Notes: generated by a model not told the origin, from the letters alone. DNA of 34,580 bases from an uncultured Legionellales bacterium (GCA_913046215.1 CAJWRJ010000018.1:1-34580), one strand, 5' to 3'. Shown: positions 8,947 through 17,468, counted from the first letter of the stretch. Program-made: numbers and translations.

Positions 8947-10212
8947 CTATAATTTGAAGTCTGTCTTAACAATCTTTGCCACTGACTTATTTTTAAGCGT
9001 TACATACTCTGGCATCCCATTTTTATAGCTTGGATAATCCTCACCATCAATCAATGGCAGCAAGTAACGGCGACAAGCTTCGGTAATTCCAAAACCGTCA
9101 TCTGTTATAAATTCTTTTGGCATCATCTTTTCAACATTAGCGACATCTTCAAGTTTAGCCATACCTACTTCCCATACGTAAGGGCTATCTGATTTCCTAA
9201 TAATTGTTGGCATAACTGCATTCTCGCCAGCAATTGCCATATCAACAGCTGCCTTACCCAAAGCATAAGCCTGTTCAACATCTGTTTTTGATGCAATATG
9301 TCTTGCTGAACGCTGCAAATAATCTGCTACTGCCCAGTGATACTTATAGCCCAAGGCATCCTTGATCATATTAGCAACGACAGGTGCCGCTCCACCAAGT
9401 TGAGCATGCCCAAAAGCATCTTGTGTGCCCTGTTCTGCAAGAAATTTTCCATCAGGCCAGCATGCACCTTCGGATACCACGATTGAACAATATTCGTATT
9501 TCTTAACGTTGGCATCTACCTTTGATAAGAATGCTTTTTGATCAAATTTTATTTCGGGGAAAAGGATTACAATTGGAATATCATTATTTTCATCTGCTGC
9601 TAATCCACCAGCAGCAGCAATCCAGCCTGCATGTCGACCCATAACCTCGATAACAAATACTTTTGTTGATGTTTTCGCCATTGATAAAACATCAAAAGAT
9701 GCTTCTCTTGTGGATATTGCAATATATTTTGCAACCGAACCAAAACCAGGGCATACATCTGTTATTGGCAAGTCATTGTCGACTGTTTTCGGGATATGGA
9801 TTGCCTGAATTGGAAAATTCATTTCTGCCGAAAGTTTTGAAATTTTATAACAAGTATCGGCAGAATCCCCTCCACCATTATAGAAAAAGTAACCTATGTT
9901 ATGTGCTTTAAAAATTTCTATGAGTCTCTTATATTCGGCTAAATTCTCTTCGAGTCCTTTCAATTTATATCGACACGACCCAAAAGCACCTGATGGCGTA
10001 AATTTTAGGGCTGCTATATCAGCATCTGATTCTTGGCCTGTATCAATGAGATCCTCTGTTAATGCTCCAATAATGCCATTTCTTCCCGCATAGACGTTAT
10101 GAATTTTTTCGGGATGCTTTCTTGCTGATTCGATAACACCACAGGCACTAGCGTTAATAACAGAAGTAACGCCGCCAGATTGTGCGTAGAAGGCATTTTT
10201 AGTCTGGGCCAT
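8947..10212 (-). CDS. pfp: Pyrophosphate-dependent 6-phosphofructokinase
   Basis: Reversible phosphorylation of fructose 6-phosphate using PPi instead of ATP. The 421-aa protein has family markers: NGGGDSADTC (112-121) and IPKTVDNDLP (140-149), where Lys142 replaces the glycine of ATP-dependent enzymes (PGTIDND), plus MGRHAGW (191-197). Asp116 corresponds to the Gly104-to-Asp switch associated with PPi use; the preceding position is glycine instead of the usual aspartate. A good ribosome-binding site (AGGAG, 10223-10227 on this strand) precedes the ATG. The gene is convergent with hppA, with only the dsbA-like gene between. In methanotrophs and thiotrophic symbionts, Pfp is proposed to act also on sedoheptulose phosphates and to replace FBPase in the Calvin cycle; that role here is an inference. 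Confidence 0.95.
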   Translation of the reverse strand: MAQTKNAFYAQSGGVTSVINASACGVIESARKHPEKIHNVYAGRNGIIGALTEDLIDTGQESDADIAALKFTPSGAFGSCRYKLKGLEENLAEYKRLIEIFKAHNIGYFFYNGGGDSADTCYKISKLSAEMNFPIQAIHIPKTVDNDLPITDVCPGFGSVAKYIAISTREASFDVLSMAKTSTKVFVIEVMGRHAGWIAAAGGLAADENNDIPIVILFPEIKFDQKAFLSKVDANVKKYEYCSIVVSEGACWPDGKFLAEQGTQDAFGHAQLGGAAPVVANMIKDALGYKYHWAVADYLQRSARHIASKTDVEQAYALGKAAVDMAIAGENAVMPTIIRKSDSPYVWEVGMAKLEDVANVEKMMPKEFITDDGFGITEACRRYLLPLIDGEDYPSYKNGMPEYVTLKNKSVAKIVKTDFKL

Positions 10213-10332
10213 GAATAATCACTCCTAAATTGCTTATTCTTTATGAAACCAATATACGATAAATTCGGTCTATATTATTGTGATAGTTTACAATGATAAA
10301 TCAACTTGAGGGTAATCTACTAATATTAAGGT

Positions 10333-11829
10333 ATGAAGGTACTTAATTTAATGTGTTTTTCTAATATAAATTGTAAAAAGATTATAGGGAAACTTATTAT
10401 TCTATATTTATTTCTTCCAAGCATATTATTTGCTGGAGATGAAAATATTATATTGCCTGATATGGGTGATTCTTCCAGTAACGTATTTTCACAGAAATAT
10501 GAAAAAAGACTCAGCCAGATGTTCATGAAACAAATTAGGCGTTTTTCTGTAATCTTTGATGACCCAGAAATAGAGTCATACATACAGTCCCTTGGTAGTA
10601 ATTTGGTATCTAATAGTGAGAATGCAAAACAATCATTCAAATTTATGGTAATTAATGATTCGTCAATTAATGCGTTTGCAGGACCTGGGGGTATTATCGG
10701 TATCAATAGTGGAGTAATTTTGCATTCCACTGATGAGAGTGCGCTTGCCGGAGTCGTTGCTCACGAAATTGCACATGTGACACAAAAACATTTAGCTCGT
10801 GCATTTGAAGAAGCAAAAAAATATAGTCTCCCAACAGCTGCGGCAATGATAGGGGCTTTAATCATGGCTACCCAAAACCCCTCTGCGGGGCAAGCGATGT
10901 TAAGCGGTATATCTGGTCTCAATACACAAAATCAAATTAACTTTACTCGTGATAATGAAGAAGAAGCCGACAGAATAGGATTAAAGTTATTAGAGAAATC
11001 TGGTTACAACCCGCGTAGTGTGCCAGTATTTTTTGAAAAACTACAAAAAATATCAAAATTTACACAAACTGATACTCCTGAATATTTTCGTACTCACCCT
11101 CTAACAACCTCGCGCATTGCAGATGCCCGCTCAAGAGCGGAATCATACCCGAAAAAGCTATTTTCAAATTCACATGGATATGAACTTGTGCGTCATAAAT
11201 TAATCGCGATGACAATGAAAAAACCAAAGGATGCTATATTATTTCTACGTAATAAACTTGAAGAAAATAAAAGTGGATTAAAAAGTGAATTATATATCCG
11301 ATATGGTTTAGCCTATGCATACTTATTAGATAATGCATTTTCTCACGCAAATCAACAAGTCAAACATTTACTTAAAAATGACGACAGTGATCCTGCCTTC
11401 CTTTTATTAGCGGCTAGGCTTAGTAGTGCGCAATCAAACTACGAGTCAGCGCTAGACATTTATGCAAAGGCCTACGGACTTTATCCAGAACATAAACCTA
11501 TACTAGTAGCTTACACTAGAGCATTGATTGATGTAGAAAAAGCAAAAGAGGCCCGAGAGATTATAAAGCATTATGAACGTTATCATCCTCACGACTTAAA
11601 CTCATATTCATTACTAGGACAAGTTGAAGCTATGCTCGGTAATGAAATTGAAACTGCTATAATCCATTCCGAATACTATTATTTATCAGGCGAAACTAGG
11701 CTGGCAATTGAAAAATTAAAGTTTATAAAACAAAGATACAAAATGGATTATTATCAGGAACAGCGTGTAATGGCTCGCCTATCTGAACTTGAATATGAAT
11801 TTGAATTGGAAAAAGACATTAAACTATAG
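10333..11829 (+). CDS. bepA: BepA-like M48 metallopeptidase with TPR domain
   Basis: Periplasmic zinc protease and chaperone of the BepA (YfgC) type, which helps LptD mature or degrades it when assembly stalls. The 498-aa protein has a signal sequence (hydrophobic core about 19-34, IIGKLIILYLFLPSILFAG), the family start LPDMG (41-45), the zinc motif HEIAH (144-148), the downstream glutamate ligand in NEEEADR (208-214) and RTHP with His255, matching the regulatory His-switch of E. coli BepA. TPR-like helices fill about 300-490. The loop GPGGIIGINSGV is as in relatives. It appears to lead an operon with soxY (11 bases later), soxZ and a CPBP protease. The start is uncertain: an ATG at 10351 is also possible. 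Confidence 0.92.
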   Translation: MKVLNLMCFSNINCKKIIGKLIILYLFLPSILFAGDENIILPDMGDSSSNVFSQKYEKRLSQMFMKQIRRFSVIFDDPEIESYIQSLGSNLVSNSENAKQSFKFMVINDSSINAFAGPGGIIGINSGVILHSTDESALAGVVAHEIAHVTQKHLARAFEEAKKYSLPTAAAMIGALIMATQNPSAGQAMLSGISGLNTQNQINFTRDNEEEADRIGLKLLEKSGYNPRSVPVFFEKLQKISKFTQTDTPEYFRTHPLTTSRIADARSRAESYPKKLFSNSHGYELVRHKLIAMTMKKPKDAILFLRNKLEENKSGLKSELYIRYGLAYAYLLDNAFSHANQQVKHLLKNDDSDPAFLLLAARLSSAQSNYESALDIYAKAYGLYPEHKPILVAYTRALIDVEKAKEAREIIKHYERYHPHDLNSYSLLGQVEAMLGNEIETAIIHSEYYYLSGETRLAIEKLKFIKQRYKMDYYQEQRVMARLSELEYEFELEKDIKL

Positions 11830-11840
11830 GTGTAGCTTTT

Positions 11841-12293
11841 ATGATACGCAGGGTCTTCCTAAAAATATTAACTTCGAGTACTGTCGTTCTTGTTTCCGGG
11901 CTTACAACTCCCATAAGGCTTTTAGCTGAATGGAATGAATCAGCTTTTTCAGCAAAAAATATTGATAGCGCAATTAATAGCTATTTTCCTAATAAAGAAA
12001 TAAAAAGATCAGATAGAATTAAAGTAGAAATCTACGACGAAGTTGAAAATGGTGCTGTTGTTCCTGTAAAAATTAACACTGACTTGGAAAATGTCAAAAC
12101 GATTACCATTTTTGCAGATAAAAATCCTAATCCATTAATTGCTAATTTTAATCTTGGAGAAACTACGCTTGGTTTTGTTTCAACAAGAATAAAAGTTAGT
12201 GAGCCCTCAAATATTATCATCATTGTTAATTCTAATAATACATTGTACATGGCAAAAAAATTTGTCGTTGTTCATGAAAATGGGTGTGGTTAA
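11841..12293 (+). CDS. soxY: Sulfur carrier protein SoxY, Tat-exported
   Basis: SoxY, with SoxZ, holds sulfur intermediates as a thioadduct on a C-terminal cysteine during periplasmic thiosulfate oxidation. The 150-aa protein opens with a twin-arginine signal (IRRVFLK then a hydrophobic stretch to about residue 24). The body is an immunoglobulin-like beta fold (VPVKINTDLENVKTITIF; the NPNPLIANF region). The carrier cysteine is Cys149, in the ending NGCG; the family norm is GGCGG, so the swinging arm is one residue shorter and one glycine is lost. Start choice is supported by AGGTG at 11828-11832. soxZ starts directly after the stop. soxXA, soxB and soxCD are not nearby. Confidence 0.9.
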   Translation: MIRRVFLKILTSSTVVLVSGLTTPIRLLAEWNESAFSAKNIDSAINSYFPNKEIKRSDRIKVEIYDEVENGAVVPVKINTDLENVKTITIFADKNPNPLIANFNLGETTLGFVSTRIKVSEPSNIIIIVNSNNTLYMAKKFVVVHENGCG

Positions 12294-12608
12294 ATGAGTT
12301 CGTCTATTAGATTAAAAACAAAAATAAGAGATGATATTACAACAGTTAGAGCAATCATTCGTCACCCCATGGAAACAGGTTTTAGAATAGATGACGATAC
12401 TGCAAAGCTTGTGCCTGAACATTATATAAAAAAAATAAATTTTAAACATAATGGTAAAACGATATTTTCTTGTGACTGGAGTCGTGCTGTTTCTAAAAAC
12501 CCTTATCTTTCTTTTATGTTTAGTGATTCAAAAATTGGCGATAAGATAGAAATATCATGGCTCGATAATATCGGAAACACCGATAAACTAGAAACTTTAA
12601 TAGAATAA
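12294..12608 (+). CDS. soxZ: Sulfur compound chelating protein SoxZ
   Basis: Partner of SoxY in the periplasmic SoxYZ carrier heterodimer; it has no signal peptide and is exported with SoxY by the Tat route. The 104-aa protein shows SoxZ landmarks: IRHPMETGFRID (near 22-33), VPEHYIKKINFKHNG, and SKNPYLSFMF (about 67-76). The ATG begins directly after the soxY TAA (no gap), so translation is probably coupled. Length is normal for the family. A CPBP protease gene follows after 17 bases. Confidence 0.95.
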   Translation: MSSSIRLKTKIRDDITTVRAIIRHPMETGFRIDDDTAKLVPEHYIKKINFKHNGKTIFSCDWSRAVSKNPYLSFMFSDSKIGDKIEISWLDNIGNTDKLETLIE

Positions 12609-12625
12609 TATTCTCGAAAAATTAA

Positions 12626-13501
12626 ATGCGCACAATTATTTATTTTAGTCTGATTGTTATAATTACATTTATATTGGGTGCAATATTAGCCTACCCATTA
12701 AAATTACTTCTCGATCCAGTTTTTGAACTTGCTTTTCGCAAATACCTAAATTACGCAACATTAATTAGTGGAATAATTACCTGCTCAGTTTATCTAAAAA
12801 TAAATAATTTACTTACATATGAGGCCTTCGGTTTTGGTGGCGAAACCAATAAATTTCTAAAACGCTTTATATATGGCTTCCTCTATGGGCTGCTTATCAT
12901 GTCTATAATCGAGACTATTTTATTTATTTTAAAAATACATGAATTGGATGTGCATCGAAGTATCTGGTTATTTTCTAACCTTTCTTTTATTGCAAAAGCA
13001 TTAATTACAGGACTGTTAATTGCATTTATTGAAGAATTAATTTTTCGAGGAGCATTCTTTTCTGGTCTTTATAATAGAGCAGGAGCCCTCATTGCTATTA
13101 TATTCACTAGCTTTATATATTCAGCAGTTCACCACGTTCGGTATCCAGACCTACCGGCAGATACTGTGATTGAATGGTCAACAGGCATAACAATGATGCC
13201 TGATGCATTTCGCCGTTTCCATGAATGGGCTATTGCTGACTATTTTCTAACCCTATTTATTTTTGGAGTGCTGCTAGGTTTGTTACGCTTAAAGCATCGA
13301 AATATCGCTGCATGCATAGGTCTGCATGCTGGTGTTGTGGTGCTTATTAAGATAGCTGACTATTTTACAAACAGGTCAAGTGAAAGTAATTTTAGCTATC
13401 TTGTTAGCCCATATAATTCTACATTCGGATGGATTAGCTTTTTAGTCATCTTATTTTTTACAATTTTTTATTTTCTAAAATTACGAAAAAGTACTAAGTA
13501 A
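12626..13501 (+). CDS. CPBP-family intramembrane metalloprotease
   Basis: A 291-aa polytopic membrane protein with the three CPBP (Abi/CAAX-type, Rce1-like) motifs: EELIFRG (Glu136, Glu137, Arg141), SFIYSAVHH with His169/His170, and GLHAGVV with His234. About eight hydrophobic segments are visible; the last is near 268-286 and is followed by a short basic tail KLRKSTK. The family cleaves substrates within the membrane; in bacteria, members act in bacteriocin immunity or envelope processes, and the substrate here is unknown. It sits last in the bepA-soxY-soxZ run, convergent with the tupA-like gene 10 bases away and without a recognisable terminator between. Confidence 0.9.
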   Translation: MRTIIYFSLIVIITFILGAILAYPLKLLLDPVFELAFRKYLNYATLISGIITCSVYLKINNLLTYEAFGFGGETNKFLKRFIYGFLYGLLIMSIIETILFILKIHELDVHRSIWLFSNLSFIAKALITGLLIAFIEELIFRGAFFSGLYNRAGALIAIIFTSFIYSAVHHVRYPDLPADTVIEWSTGITMMPDAFRRFHEWAIADYFLTLFIFGVLLGLLRLKHRNIAACIGLHAGVVVLIKIADYFTNRSSESNFSYLVSPYNSTFGWISFLVILFFTIFYFLKLRKSTK

Positions 13502-13511
13502 AAATAAAAAA

Positions 13512-14306
13512 TTAGTATGGATGAAAAAGTATTTCTTCATGTAATTTATAATTTCTTATAATACTCTTTACTGACTCGCTTCTTAAAAAATTTGAATAAT
13601 CTCTAGCTAGATTAATATTAATATGTGGATACTTTTCTGGAGACACTAAAATGACATGGTAGGGATTTGATAATTCATTTTTATCTTCGAAAATTATATT
13701 TAATTCTATCCTATCTTTATAAGCAAGATATGTCCCTCTATCAGTTAATGTATAGGCCTGTTTTTCATTAGCAATAATTATTGTTTGTCCCATAGCCTGA
13801 CCCACAGAAAGATACCAAGATCCTTTCGGTATAATGCCCATTGCTTGCCACAAATTATTTTCTTTTTTGTGTGTACCAGAATCATCGCCACGGGAAATAA
13901 ATGTTTGATTAGCATTGATCAATTTTGACAGTGCCTCTGAAATATTTTTACTACCCTTAATGTCGGCAGGATCATCTTTAGGTCCTATCAAAACGTAGTC
14001 ATTTTTCATAATGGGTAAACGCTCTATACCAAAACCATCTTCCACGAGCTGCTCTTCCTCATCGGGAGCATGAACAAGAATTAAATCAACATCTCCATTT
14101 CTCGCCAAGCGAATTGCTTTGCCGGATCCAACGGCAACAACATTTAGCTCTATACCATATCTATCTTCAAATAATGGGTTTATCTTTTCAAGAAGCCCTG
14201 AATTATCGGTACTCGTTGTAGTGGCCAATAATAAGCGATTTTTATCTGCAGCAAAGCATATAAAACTCAAAAACGCGAGAGGAATGAACAGTAAAAAACG
14301 AAGCAT
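13512..14306 (-). CDS. Periplasmic tungstate-binding-type protein (TupA-like)
   Basis: Substrate-binding protein of the TupA/PBP-like family, which captures oxyanions such as tungstate for an ABC importer. The 264-aa protein has a signal peptide (MLRFLLFIPLAFLSFICFAA), then LLLATTTSTDNSGLL (25-39) and ISRGDDSGTHKKE (137-149), the two family segments that contact the anion. AGGAG lies four bases before the ATG. No permease or ATPase (tupB, tupC) is adjacent, so it is an orphan here; the importer could be elsewhere, or the protein could bind another oxyanion. tRNA-Lys is 55 bases upstream on the same strand and may share the transcript. Confidence 0.85.
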   Translation of the reverse strand: MLRFLLFIPLAFLSFICFAADKNRLLLATTTSTDNSGLLEKINPLFEDRYGIELNVVAVGSGKAIRLARNGDVDLILVHAPDEEEQLVEDGFGIERLPIMKNDYVLIGPKDDPADIKGSKNISEALSKLINANQTFISRGDDSGTHKKENNLWQAMGIIPKGSWYLSVGQAMGQTIIIANEKQAYTLTDRGTYLAYKDRIELNIIFEDKNELSNPYHVILVSPEKYPHININLARDYSNFLRSESVKSIIRNYKLHEEILFHPY

Positions 14307-14361
14307 AGGGCTCCTATTATATAGCCAATCGGAACAAACTCGATCTAGAAAACAATAGAAA

Positions 14362-14437
14362 TGGTGGGCCGTGGGCGATTCGAACGCCCGACCAATGGAT
14401 TAAAAATCCACTGCTCTACCGGCTGAGCTAACGGCCC
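14362..14437 (-). tRNA. tRNA-Lys (anticodon TTT)
   Basis: A complete cloverleaf on the minus strand, 76 bases including the encoded CCA. Acceptor stem GGGCCGT / ACGGCCC, D arm GCTC..GAGC, anticodon stem GTGGA / TCCAT around loop TTTTTAA (anticodon TTT), T arm GGGCG / CGCCC with loop TTCGAAT, discriminator A, then CCA. The anticodon and the general sequence fit tRNA-Lys(UUU). Confidence 0.97.
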
Positions 14438-14507
14438 CTTTCTTTGGTTCTCTAAATTTAACGATGGTTCAAAATATCAGTTGCTAATACACTAACGGCG
14501 GCGATAA

Positions 14508-14552
14508 TACCCAAGAATTGCCCTTGGGTAAAACATAAACTGTGAGTATACT
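14508..14552 (+). promoter_or_regulatory. Possible promoter with -35 inside a hairpin, upstream of fmdB-type gene
   Basis: The 199-base gap between tRNA-Lys and the zinc-ribbon gene holds an 8-bp inverted repeat, TACCCAAG / CTTGGGTA (14508-14515 and 14523-14530). TTGGGT in its right arm (14524-14529) lies 17 bases from TATACT (14547-14552), a plausible -35/-10 pair for the aspS operon. The -35 matches consensus in only its first three bases. No run of T follows the stem, so a terminator is unlikely. I saw no other gene in this gap. Confidence 0.4.
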
Positions 14553-14636
14553 ATTTTATTATCGAATATCTAAACATATCACCATGTTTTCTATGACAGA
14601 ACTCAGTTATTTAACTATTTGGGGTTTTTAAAATAA

Positions 14637-14951
14637 GTGCCGATATATGAATATAGGTGTGACCAATGCGGCCACCAGTTTGAAGTATTACAAAAGATAA
14701 GTGATGCTCCGGTAAAAAACTGCCCTAAATGTAATTCGAATAATCCTCGAAGACTCGTCTCGGCTGCTGCCTTTAAATTAAAGGGAACCGGATGGTACGA
14801 AACTGACTTTAAAACAAAAAAACCAAAAAAAGGTGACGAAATTAATAAAGCAAATCAAGACAAGAAGGATATAAATAAAAAAACCGCTGACCCGAAGAAA
14901 AATTCAAAAAATACTACTAATGGAAATAAAAAAAATAAAATACCTCAGTAA
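14637..14951 (+). CDS. FmdB-family zinc-ribbon protein
   Basis: Small cytoplasmic protein of the FmdB family (putative regulatory zinc ribbon). The 104-aa product begins MPIYEYRCDQCGHQFE and has two CxxC knuckles, Cys8/Cys11 and Cys29/Cys32, that should bind one zinc. LVSAAAFKLKGTGWYETDF (about 40-58) is the conserved C-terminal half of the domain. The rest is a lysine- and asparagine-rich, probably disordered tail. The start is GTG at 14637. The order fmdB-DUF502-aspS is widespread in proteobacteria, but the protein's job is not established. Confidence 0.9.
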   Translation: MPIYEYRCDQCGHQFEVLQKISDAPVKNCPKCNSNNPRRLVSAAAFKLKGTGWYETDFKTKKPKKGDEINKANQDKKDINKKTADPKKNSKNTTNGNKKNKIPQ

Positions 14952-14985
14952 AAAATACTGCTTCTTAAATATGATACTCAACTAA

Positions 14986-15639
14986 ATGACTTCATTAAAA
15001 AAATATATCATAGCAGGACTTCTAGTATGGCTACCATTCGCGGCTACTATCGTAATAATAAAACTATTAATTGATTTACTAGACAAAACTATATTGCTAT
15101 TGCCCCCCGAATGGCAGCCAGAAAATTTAATTGGAATTACAATCCCAGGTCTTGGCATTATATTAGCTGTATTAATATTGTTAATGACAGGGATGCTAGC
15201 TGCTAATCTATTTGGTCGTCGTTTGGTTGAATTCTGGGAGAAACTTCTAAATAGAATTCCATTTGTAAGATCAATTTACAGTAGTGTAAAACAGATCTCG
15301 AATACTATATTTGGTCCTAGTGGTAAAGCCTTTCGAAAAGTTATAATGATCCAATACCCAAGAAAGGGTCTATGGAGCATTGGGTTTTTAACAAATGATA
15401 ATTTAGGAAATGAGTTAGGTTCTGTAGATGATGAATTAGTTGCTGTTTTTATTCCAACTACACCAAATCCAACTTCGGGATTTATTATAATGTCCAGAAA
15501 AGATGAAATAGTTGAATTAGGTATGACCGTCGAAGATGGCTTCAAACTCGTCATTTCAATGGGAGTAATTACCCCGCAAGATTCAGCTTTAAAAAAAATG
15601 GAGTCTAATAAAGTTGCGCAATCGCAAGCTGAATCGTAA
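14986..15639 (+). CDS. DUF502 family membrane protein
   Basis: A 217-aa inner-membrane protein of unknown function. Two membrane helices are seen, about 7-28 (YIIAGLLVWLPFAATIVIIKLL) and 51-75 (around IPGLGIILAVLILLMTGML). The conserved segment NRIPFVRSIYSSVKQ (about 89-103) and a soluble C-terminal domain with VFIPTTPNPTSGF (about 150-162) are typical of DUF502. It lies between the fmdB-type gene and aspS, the usual arrangement in proteobacteria. The family has been linked to membrane trafficking in plants, which says little about the bacterial role. Confidence 0.92.
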   Translation: MTSLKKYIIAGLLVWLPFAATIVIIKLLIDLLDKTILLLPPEWQPENLIGITIPGLGIILAVLILLMTGMLAANLFGRRLVEFWEKLLNRIPFVRSIYSSVKQISNTIFGPSGKAFRKVIMIQYPRKGLWSIGFLTNDNLGNELGSVDDELVAVFIPTTPNPTSGFIIMSRKDEIVELGMTVEDGFKLVISMGVITPQDSALKKMESNKVAQSQAES

Positions 15640-15675
15640 TATTCCGCCTTTTGCTATCATTGTTTGGAAATAATT

Positions 15676-17448
15676 ATGCGTACTCATTATTGTGGTGAAT
15701 TAAACAGCGGTCACATCGATCAAGAGATTGAGCTTTGTGGTTGGGTGCACCGTCGAAGAGATCATGGGGGTGTTATATTTCTTGATCTTCGCGATCGTGA
15801 GGGATTAAGTCAGATTGTATTCAACCCAGATCACCCTGAACCGTTTGCGATTGCTGACTCTGTTAGGAATGAATTCGTAATAAAAATAGCTGGTAAAGTT
15901 AGAGTTCGCCCAGAGGGTTCAGTAAACCCCGATTTACCAACGGGTGAAATTGAAGTCGTTGGGCACAAGATAGAGATTTTGAATAAATCAAAAACACCAC
16001 CCATCCAAATGGATGACGAGGATGTGCATGAAGATATAAAACTTCGTTATCGATACATCGATTTACGCCGTCCTTTAATGCAAAAAAATCTTCAATTAAG
16101 ATCAAAAATTGTTAAAGAGATGAGAGCCTTTCTAGATAATAAAGGTTTTCTTGATATTGAAACACCAATGCTAACTAAAGCAACACCGGAAGGCGCGCGT
16201 GACTATCTTGTCCCCAGTCGTACGCAGCCTGGTAATTTTTTTGCACTGCCACAATCACCACAATTATTTAAACAATTATTAATGGTATCTGGTATGGATC
16301 GCTATTATCAGATAGTGCGATGTTTTCGTGATGAAGATTTACGTGCTGACCGGCAACCTGAATTTACGCAACTTGATATTGAAACATCTTTTTTAAATGA
16401 AGATGATATTACCAATATCATGGAAGAAATGATTAGCTTGCTTTTTAAAAATATTCTGAACATAGAGTTACCATCGCCTTTTCCATGCTTGAGTTATAAA
16501 AATGCGATGGATCGATTTGGTAGTGATAGACCTGATTTGAGAAATCCACTTGAATTAATCGATGTTGGCGATCTAATGAAAGAAGTAGATTTTAAAGTTT
16601 TCTCCGGTCCTGCAAATATGGAAGATGGTCGAGTTGCAGCATTAAATGTCCCGAGTGGTAGTTCGCTTACCCGTAAAGAAATTGATGATTACACTGCCTT
16701 CGTTAGTCAATATGGTGCCAAAGGGCTTGCGTATATAAAAGTCAATGATATTGAGTCCGGACTCGAAGGACTGCAATCACCTATATTGAAGTTTCTTCCG
16801 GATGAGGTGGTAAGTAAAATTATTGAACGAACTAAATCAGCTAATGGAGATTTAATATTTTTTGGTGCTGATAAAACCAAAATTGTTAATGATTCTTTGG
16901 GCTCACTTCGAAATAAACTAGGTCATGATTTAAAACTCATAAAAAATGAATGGGCGCCAGTCTGGGTCAAAGATTTCCCTATGTTCGAATACAATGAGGA
17001 TGAGAAGCGTTGGGAATCACTCCATCATCCATTTACTTCGCCGGAAGTAGAGGATATTGAATCAATAAAAAAAGATCCAAAAAATACTATTTCACGAGCA
17101 TACGATTTAGTAATGAATGGTTTTGAGCTTGGAGGAGGTTCAATTCGTATTCATAACGCTAAGATGCAAAAAGCAGTTTTGGAACTGCTTGGTATAAGTA
17201 GCGATGAAGCAAATGAAAAGTTTGGTTTTTTGCTCGACGCACTCGAATACGGATGTCCACCACATGGTGGGATTGCTTTTGGCCTAGACAGAATTGTAAT
17301 GTTAATGGCTGAGTGTGATTCTATTAGAGATGTAATTGCGTTTCCAAAAACTCAAACTGCTAGCTGCTTGCTTACTTCAGCGCCTGCCAGCGCAAATGAT
17401 AGACAATTAAAAGAGCTGGGTATTAAGCTTTCAAAAATAAAAAAATAG
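15676..17448 (+). CDS. aspS: Aspartyl-tRNA synthetase (bacterial type, probably non-discriminating)
   Basis: Attaches aspartate to tRNA-Asp. From the ATG at 15676 it is 590 aa and starts [10 protein letters not shown] like other gammaproteobacterial AspRS; an in-frame TTG at 15664 would only add four residues. It has the N-terminal OB-fold anticodon domain (1-105), class II motif 2 ([18 protein letters not shown], about 214-231), the bacterial GAD insertion and motif 3 ([12 protein letters not shown]). His30 in RRRDHGG and Gly81 in RPEG match residues tied in Pseudomonas aeruginosa to charging tRNA-Asn as well; E. coli has leucine at the first position. If so, the cell needs GatCAB to make Asn-tRNA. 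This specificity is inferred. Confidence 0.97.
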   Translation: MRTHYCGELNSGHIDQEIELCGWVHRRRDHGGVIFLDLRDREGLSQIVFNPDHPEPFAIADSVRNEFVIKIAGKVRVRPEGSVNPDLPTGEIEVVGHKIEILNKSKTPPIQMDDEDVHEDIKLRYRYIDLRRPLMQKNLQLRSKIVKEMRAFLDNKGFLDIETPMLTKATPEGARDYLVPSRTQPGNFFALPQSPQLFKQLLMVSGMDRYYQIVRCFRDEDLRADRQPEFTQLDIETSFLNEDDITNIMEEMISLLFKNILNIELPSPFPCLSYKNAMDRFGSDRPDLRNPLELIDVGDLMKEVDFKVFSGPANMEDGRVAALNVPSGSSLTRKEIDDYTAFVSQYGAKGLAYIKVNDIESGLEGLQSPILKFLPDEVVSKIIERTKSANGDLIFFGADKTKIVNDSLGSLRNKLGHDLKLIKNEWAPVWVKDFPMFEYNEDEKRWESLHHPFTSPEVEDIESIKKDPKNTISRAYDLVMNGFELGGGSIRIHNAKMQKAVLELLGISSDEANEKFGFLLDALEYGCPPHGGIAFGLDRIVMLMAECDSIRDVIAFPKTQTASCLLTSAPASANDRQLKELGIKLSKIKK

Positions 17449-17468
17449 ATAATATATGTTTTCTTAAC

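Noticed and set aside
13502-13511. Possible terminator between the CPBP gene and the tupA-like gene
   Set aside because: Only ten AT-rich bases separate the stops and no stem was found.
14316-14321. TATAAT on the minus strand upstream of the tupA-like gene
   Set aside because: It abuts the ribosome-binding site, would start transcription nearly at the ATG, and has no -35 partner.
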